NCBI GenBank assembly: GCA_916700875.1
Contig: CAKAKS010000060.1
Coordinates: 5,578,334 to 5,642,333 of the forward strand
Origin: Sebastes aleutianus
Taxonomy: Eukaryota; Chordata; Actinopteri; Perciformes; Sebastidae
Length of the DNA stretch: 64,000 nucleotides
Reading direction: 5' to 3'
Made by a program: the position numbers and the translations under genes. This document shows positions 58,211 to 64,000 of this stretch, piece after piece. The notes under the pieces were generated by a model that was not told where the DNA came from, searched no databases, and saw only the letters and a program-made list of their open reading frames with translations. Position 1 is the stretch's first letter; each line of letters starts with the position of its first letter.

Positions 58211-59876
58211 GACCATCTACTTCTTATTTTACCTCAATGAATCACCGTTTGTAATTGTTTGCAACACTATGATTAACTTGCTGTTGTTTCTGTAGTCTTG
58301 GAATAATTTGTCATTCAGAGTTGCCGTTGGGTTAAGTAGGAGATGTTAATACGAACTGTATTAACCCACAGACCACAAGAGACTTTTCCACACTGACTTG
58401 TTCTGGTTTTTCACTCCCATCTCTGTCTTAATATATCACTCTCCTCATGACCTACATGATGCAGCTGAAGGAAGGATCTCTTGATTATCATTTGACTCTC
58501 TAATGAGATGATGTTATAGCTGCCACAAAGAGATGAAAGCCGGCGAGGCAGATGTCTCACATTGTCTTTTTTATTCATGTGACACTTCATTATTCACTCT
58601 AATGGAGTACTAATTGAGCTAAATGCAAAACTCTGTGTAAGGTTGTTATGGAAATGAAGTCTGATGGGAGTGGGCTTCTCTTGCCTCTCCCCGGCCGTCA
58701 CTGTTGGTTCCGTCAGGTCCAGACTCCTGGACGCAGATTAGACAGGAAGAACTGTAACAGTATGAATGGCGGCCAGAGGGGGCCAGCCTGACTGTGCGGA
58801 GGGGTTACAGACTGACCCCGATGTTGAACCCACAATCTGAGGTCATGCGGGTCCACGAGTGGTTGCTTACATGGGACCAAAACACACACATAGGGAACAT
58901 GAGAGAGAAATGAAAACGCAGAAGGGAAACAAAATCCTCCTCAGAATATTCCAAGGCCTCAGCAGGCTGAGCGGAAGGAAAGAAGGAAACGAATAATACG
59001 AAAAGGAGGAAAATATGTAATCGGAAGCAGCAGTCAATCTTGTTGCGAAACCTTTTTTTGAGACAGATACTCTAGCTGACGCCTGCGTGTGTGTTTGTGT
59101 GTGTGTGTATTTGAATGTGCACTCAGGTTACGTTGGTATTTTTTGTCAATTTTCACGTTTCTTGCTGGAACCTTGTGAGGTAGTCGGCTCTCTCTTTTGT
59201 GCGCTCGCTGCTCTGTGCTTTCAGTTTGTGTTGTTGTTGTTTTTTTTTTCTTTTCCTTTATGTTATTTTTCCAGGCTGTCTCCCCACAGTTGCCCCATGC
59301 AGACTCAAGTGACATCCACTTCTCCCTTTACCTTCCTTTCCTCCCCCTCCCTCCCCTCCTCTTCTCCCCGCCTATATCCTCAGAGGTCTCGAGATGCTAT
59401 CCGGTCGGGTACATTAACATCTCTTTACTGTTTCAGCTCTTTTTTCCTTTAGAGCACAGAACCTCACCTTCCCAACCTTCCTTTCCTCCCACCCTCCCTG
59501 TCTAATCTCTAATAACCAAACTCTTAGCCTCTACCTCAGCCTCTCCTGGCCTCGCACCCACCTCGCTCTATTTTGACTTCTCACTGTGCCCCATGGTGGA
59601 GTTTGTGTGTTCTTGGTGTACTCTATGATTTTGTTTGTGTGTTCTGTTCTTGTTGTTTTGTCATTGTCGTGTCGTACTGTTGTTGTGTCGTGTCCCTCCC
59701 GACCCCTCCATCCTCTTCCTCCAAACCTGGCACACTCTGTGATCACGGTGACGGGGTCGCCCTCCCTCCTTCCTCCCTCTTCTCCTCCGTCTCCCCCCCC
59801 TTACCCTTCGTGCATCCTCTCACATCCATCTTCCTCTCCTCTGTCTGTGTCTGTCCATTCTGTGATGTGATCCCAG

Positions 59877-59909
59877 AAGACACGGACTCACCAGGTTGGA
59901 CGAACTCAG
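59877..59909 (+). CDS. rims2: possible rims2 33-nt microexon
   Basis: Acceptor gatcccag with little pyrimidine near it (but a long CT-rich stretch 60-180 nt upstream), donor gtctgt (weak). 33 nt, phase 1 to 1, reads (E/K)DTDSPGWTNS(G). Frame-compatible with both neighbours and with 50205 and 55132. Low confidence because splice sites are weak and the surrounding pyrimidine-rich DNA produces many false ORFs. Confidence 0.35.
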
Positions 59910-60379
59910 GTCTGTCCCTCTTCTTCTTCTTCTTCCTTTCTTCACCTTCTTTCTTTTCTGACTCAGCCTCCTCTTCTTCTCCTCCTCCTACTTTTACTCA
60001 CTCTGTCTTCCTGGCTTGCCCTCCCCCACCCACGTCCCCTCATCTCTTTTCCCGCTTCGCTCGCCTTCATTCTCAATCGGCACGTTTGCGCTCGTAATTG
60101 TTCTGTCGATGACGCTTCTGGCTTTCTTCGTCATTTCTTTTTTACTTTGCTGCGGCTAGACTGTGTCTACCGGGGTCATGGTCATGGTCATGCCACTGTG
60201 GTTTCTTTGTTGTAGGTGTTAACATGAGACACTGTGTGATTTTCTACCTAGAATAAACTTCCTGTCAGTGTATGGCAGCAGAATTCTCCTTATTTGGATT
60301 ATTCTCTCTGTGGACACACATTTTCAATATTTCCCTCTAACCTATTTAGGTATAATTTAATTGACAAAGGAATATACCT

Positions 60380-60560
60380 AGTTCTATACCTTTGACAGAA
60401 CCAGGCTAGCTGTTTTTTTGTTGTTTTTTTTGTGCTAAGCTAAGCTAACCGGCTGCTGACTCCAGATACATATTTACCGTACAGACATATCAATCTTCTC
60501 ATCAAACCCTCGGCAAGAAAATTAATATTTTTTCCCCAAAATATCAAACTGATCCTTTAA
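60380..60560. mobile_element. fragment of common fish repeat (GCTAAGCTAAGCTAACCGGC)
   Basis: AGAACCAGGCTAGCTGTTTT, GCTAAGCTAAGCTAACCGGC and CAATCTTCTCATC precede GATCCTTTAA, where TTAA marks the right end (60557-60560). The left end is not recognised. Confidence 0.6.
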
Positions 60561-61663
60561 CTTTATGATATTTTGGGGGAGTACTGTATAAAAAAGCATA
60601 CAATTCCTACACTATCCATCTGATTTGGCTGTAAAGACCCTCGAAGAGCTGAAAGCTGCAGCTTTAACCTCATAGCCATTGTTTCATTTCAAATCCAATG
60701 AGTCACCACACATTCAAACTTGGAAAAAAAGCAGCATAATTTCACTATCTGAAAAAGTTTTTAGGTGCACAGATGTTACAAAACCCTCAGATATGGTGTG
60801 ACATAACGAGAAGTTAGAAATGTGTAGGCTGTGTGAGATGTTACACAAGCAGTTCAAACAATTAACCAAGAGAGAACTATGCACTCCGTTCTAATGAGCT
60901 CAATTCCCTCTGCCTCACGAAGGCAGTCATTCATCTGCTCTCAGCTTGCGTCGCTTTTCTCCGTCCATGTGCGTGTGTATGTATGTGAAGCTATAAGCAT
61001 ACCGTTTGTGCGCATGGCACTTGTATGTGTGCATTCATCTTCACTTTATCATCGGCATCATATGACACAAAAGTAGAGACAGAGAGCAAGTGGAGAGAAT
61101 GGAGGTGCAGATACAAGCAGAGGAAAGTCATAATTTGGTGGCGTCGTGTAGCCGTTTCAGCAGAACGTTTTTGTTGCAAGGTATTAATTTTGATGTTTTC
61201 TTTTCTTTTTAGTTACGTAATACGTGCGCAGTTGTTATGCAGTGGCATTATTGCCTCCAGCAGAACAAGGTTAAGCTTCCGTATTGATTATGGCGTGATG
61301 TTTGTGCAGTGCAAATTGCGCTTGCAGCAATATGAAACAAAGCTCAGTGCTTAAATTGAATTTAGGAGGAGATGAGATGGGCAAAAAGGAGGATGTGATG
61401 ATTTTACAAAGCACTGAAATGAGAAAGAAAGAAAAAAGAAAAACAGATATTTTGCAAGGCTTTCAGTTTGAGCTGAGTGGGATGCTTTGACCGGTTAGTC
61501 GGATCATTCAGCAGAATTCATTTTTCTGTCAAAGGATTGGCATTTATGTAAAAATGTGTCCCAACATGGTTCACAAGCAGTGTTGGAGGCTGTACATTTT
61601 GTTCACTGTAGTATTAGTGTCCAACGCTTTTATTCTATAAAGCAGGAATCAATCAATTGTGCG

Positions 61664-62349
61664 GTAGCACTTTCTATGACGCCCATGTCTATAATACATT
61701 ATAAACATACTTGTGATGCATTATTATCTGATTATAGCAATGTACAATTATAGTTATAAGCACTCATAAATATCCACAATGCTTTATATATATTTATATA
61801 TATTCATAACACATTATAAAGCATTTTATAATGACATAAGGTTAAGTATCGTAATACTTAATAATTGCTGCTCACTCACTGACTTTTATTTATTTATTTT
61901 TTTGTAAAGATCATAGTGTATTATAATTTCCATAGTTGTAATACATTGGAAAGCTTTTTATAATGCATTATTATCACTGTTATAATGCACTATAATATGA
62001 TTATATGTTACTCTAAATGGTCATTGTTTGCTTTAAGTAAAGTAAAAATTGTGGTTGTCATTACAAATTAGAGTAACTTATAATCACATTATAATGCATT
62101 ATAAAAAAGATTATAATGTAATATGGGTAATGTAATACATTATAATACACTATGATCCTTGCAAAAAAAGACCAGCAATTATGAAGTATTACGATACTTG
62201 ACCTTATAGGTCATTATAAAATGCTTTATAATGTATTATGATTATTGTTAGAAAGAATTATGGATATTTATGAGTTCTTATAACTATAATTATACAGTGC
62301 TATAAGCAGATCATAACACATTGTAAGTATAGTCATAGAAATTGTGCCA
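61664..62349. mobile_element. AT-rich foldback element
   Basis: Left arm: TAGCACTTTCTATGAC, GCATTTTATAATGACATAAG, AAGTATCGTAATACTTAATA. Right arm holds the inverse: TATGAAGTATTACGATACTT, ATAGGTCATTATAAAATGC, AGTCATAGAAATTGTGCCA. The centre is further palindromic TATAATGCATTATAA-type sequence. 686 bp, no ORF. Lies 310 nt before the last exon seen. Confidence 0.8.
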
Positions 62350-62657
62350 TTTGATTATTATTCAGTCAATTAAAAAGAACATTTATGTCAAAATCTTCCA
62401 TACGGTTAAATGGACTTGTGACAACTGTAGCTGATAATATGTTACGCAGCTGAACTTTTACCAGTCAGTACTTTCTGTTTGTGTTTTTGTTACTACAGCC
62501 GACCATTCAGCTTTATCCCATTAGATCTGTCCTCGTCATAGCTCATGTCTCATAGCTCAGCAGAAGCTCGTCTGTCACATAACAGTGTGTCCCTCCATCA
62601 GGCCTGTCCTCACCGCAACAGCCCCCCCGTCTGACAGTCCCCTGTCTCTGTGCTTAG

Positions 62658-62758
62658 GTATGGACATGGAAGAGAGGACCAGGCAGATGAAACTGAAGAT
62701 GAACAAGTACAAGCAGGGAGCCGGCTCCGACTCCAGACTGGAGCAGGACTACCAAAAG
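62658..62758 (+). CDS. rims2: rims2 exon: EERTRQMKLKMNKYKQ segment
   Basis: Acceptor tgcttag, donor gtaaaa. Phase 1 to 0, 101 nt. It encodes (S or G)MDMEERTRQMKLKMNKYKQ then GAGSDSRLEQDYQK. It matches RIM2 RTRQMKLKMNKYKQVAGSDSRLEQDY (recalled in part). Basic, likely helical. The first codon depends on the exon joined upstream: A gives Ser, G gives Gly. In known RIMs this leads on to the linker and C2B. Confidence 0.95.
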
Positions 62759-64000
62759 GTAAAAAACAAAACACGTCCACATTATGCTGGATGCACGCTG
62801 CGGTTCTCCAGATGTACAGTACCTACAGTATACTGTCTGCATGGTTGCACTGTGCATCGGCCATATGGCACACTTTGCAAGCAGTCAAGCGTGTACACAT
62901 GCGCATATCAACATCATGCTGCGCATGTGCACTGATGTTTGCATAGTCTACATGTACCAAGAGACAAAGTCACACAAAACATACGAAAACAGGTAAACAC
63001 TCGACTCCGTTCAAAGGTCAGAGACCACTTAGTTAGTTAGTTTCAGTTGTTTTTTAAAGGGCCAGTTCACCCAAATCTCCACTTGCTCCTAATGATAGTG
63101 AGTTATGTGCTTTGCTTTGACATTTTAATGAATAAATACATTTGAAAAACTTCCCATAAACAATGTCTTAGTAACTGGATAATTCCCAGAATTTCAACAG
63201 TTTTTGTTGGGAAATATTTTAACTGAAGATGGGAAGTACTTATAATAACAATAACAATTCATGTTCACAGCAAGGTCTGTGGATTGTCCTGAGTAATGGG
63301 GACAAAGTTTCTGGAAAACCACACTGCCGTTTCAAATGTCATTCTTCGGTGCTTTGAGTCATTCAAAGAAAAGTGGATAAATCTTGGCACATGAAACCTG
63401 TAAGGCTGTTACAATCTATCTAGCCTTACTGTCTGTAAGGCTAGATACAACCTGAAGAAAGGAAGGAAATGTGTTTTCCCCTTGTCATTTGGGTGAACTG
63501 ATCCTTTAAGCCTTGTGTTGTAAATTCGAGGAATGTGACAGTGAGCGTGTGCAGAGTCAAGTGTTTACTACTCCGTCCTGGAGAGGCCCTGAACATGTTT
63601 AGAGAGCTCAGTCTGGCTCCCGCTGTCTCGCTGCAGTCTGAGGTTCTCTGTCCAGCTTTCCTTTTAAGTCTGTGGTATGAAAACTATTGCGCTCGGAGCA
63701 GCCGATGTGTTTGCTCAGAGTCTATAAAAAGCAGATTAAATCATGAGGTGTCCTTGTCTGTTGAACCTCCATGGAAGTGCAAGTGACAAACAATGCCTCT
63801 CACTCTTATTAAATAAGGCTTGTGAGAGCTTGCTCCTAAAATACAATACTAAACACTTACTGCAACACTTCAGGTTCTCTTAAAGGAAATATTCCAAAAA
63901 ACACACACACAGGATATTATACACACATCCAAAACCAGGGTGATCCCAAGATTGTCATCCCAGTTCAGTGTAAAGTTAATGGAGTGTAGTAAAAATCTCT
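62759..64000 (+). other. rims2: intron, right end of window
   Basis: Contains the MITE at 63054-63509 and otherwise no feature. ORFs at 62785-62996 and 63535-63786 have no splice or protein support. Confidence 0.75.
63054..63509. mobile_element. TTAA-flanked MITE (AGTTCACCC family), opposite orientation
   Basis: Left TTAAAGGGCCAGTTCACCCA and right TTTGGGTGAACTGATCCTTTAA (last 20 shown by position) are inverted. TTAA at 63054-63057 and 63506-63509. The interior is the reverse of 38512-38848 wording. Also contains a short direct repeat, GCCTTACTGTCTGTAAGGC, that can form a hairpin near 63424. Confidence 0.8.

Larger units (their letters stand above)
49865..62657 (+). other. rims2: large intron with possible cassettes and several transposons
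   Basis: 12.8 kb. Candidate phase-1 cassettes at 50205, 55132 and 59877. Elements: 51775-52744, 53888-54161, 54479-54986, 57948-58210, 60380-60560 and 61664-62349. CT and TG microsatellites near 51200, 51400, 55100 and 59090. Regions 52750-53880, 55300-57940 and 58250-59850 show nothing firm beyond a possible repeat start near 55868. Confidence 0.75.
1..64000 (+). other. rims2: rims2 gene body (internal part; both ends outside window)
   Basis: All credible coding exons lie on the + strand and form one open transcript of 942 codons when the constitutive exons plus the 212-nt alternative exon are joined. Junction phases agree at every constitutive splice. The order is linker, PDZ, linker, C2A, Ser/Arg-rich linker, RIM-BP-binding proline motif, then an ERTRQMKLKMNKYKQ segment. 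This is the RIM architecture without its N-terminal zinc finger and C-terminal C2B. RIM proteins sit at the presynaptic active zone and link Rab3 vesicles, Munc13, ELKS, RIM-BP and CaV channels. RIM2 rather than RIM1 is indicated by SSTLSVPEQVMSSNHC and QMKLKMNKYKQ (RIM1 has QMKMKVHRFKQ there). Assignment to the fish a or b paralogue is not possible from sequence alone. Confidence 0.95.

Noticed and set aside
59573..60097. 174-residue ORF in C/T-rich DNA
   Set aside because: Low-complexity Ser/Pro/Phe translation of a pyrimidine tract; only the 33 nt at 59877-59909 is kept as a weak candidate.

Overview
This is a vertebrate nuclear window, almost certainly from a teleost fish and probably a percomorph. 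The evidence is interrupted coding sequence with GT-AG introns, dense CA/CT/TTA microsatellites, and many fish-type short DNA transposons and tRNA-derived SINEs. All convincing coding sequence is on the + strand and belongs to one gene: the middle of rims2 (RIM2, regulating synaptic membrane exocytosis 2), the active-zone scaffold that docks and primes synaptic vesicles and tethers voltage-gated calcium channels. The rims2 call rests on runs shared with vertebrate RIM2 rather than RIM1, for example SSTLSVPEQVMSSNHC, RQMKLKMNKYKQ, RISDSEISDYDC and the PDZ and C2A exons. I cannot say whether it is the a or b fish paralogue. Both gene ends lie outside: the N-terminal zinc-finger/Rab3-binding exons would be left of base 1, and the C2B domain right of base 64000. 

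Layout: 1-8716 is intron. 8717-9666 is a 950-nt linker exon. 9667-21444 is a repeat-rich intron. 21445-21512 and 21741-21952 are two alternative exons that look mutually exclusive by reading phase. 23363-26575 holds three exons of the PDZ domain, and 27436-27879 holds two short linker exons. 27880-33302 is a large intron with a minisatellite inside a transposon-like element and a TTAA-flanked MITE. 33303-34557 holds three C2A exons. 35971-37484 holds a 27-nt neural-type microexon and a 69-nt exon. 40664-49864 holds the Ser/Arg-rich linker exons, with one optional cassette (44330-44446), an alternative terminal exon with its own stop (45170-45302), and the RIM-BP-binding proline motif (49758-49864). 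49865-62657 is an intron with three possible phase-1 cassettes. 62658-62758 is the last exon seen. 

The constitutive exons chain without a phase conflict. With the longer alternative exon and without optional cassettes they give 942 codons. Non-coding space is dominated by short TTAA-flanked inverted-repeat MITEs, hAT-like elements (four with visible or near-exact 8-9 bp target duplications), three SINEs and long microsatellites. Notable points are the mutually exclusive exons, the alternative C2B-less ending, the microexon with upstream UGC motifs, inverted copies of one MITE core on both sides of the 950-nt exon (a possible circular-RNA arrangement), and a TIR element carrying a decayed Myb/SANT-like ORF. 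All identifications come from reading the sequence and recalled family knowledge; no database search was run.
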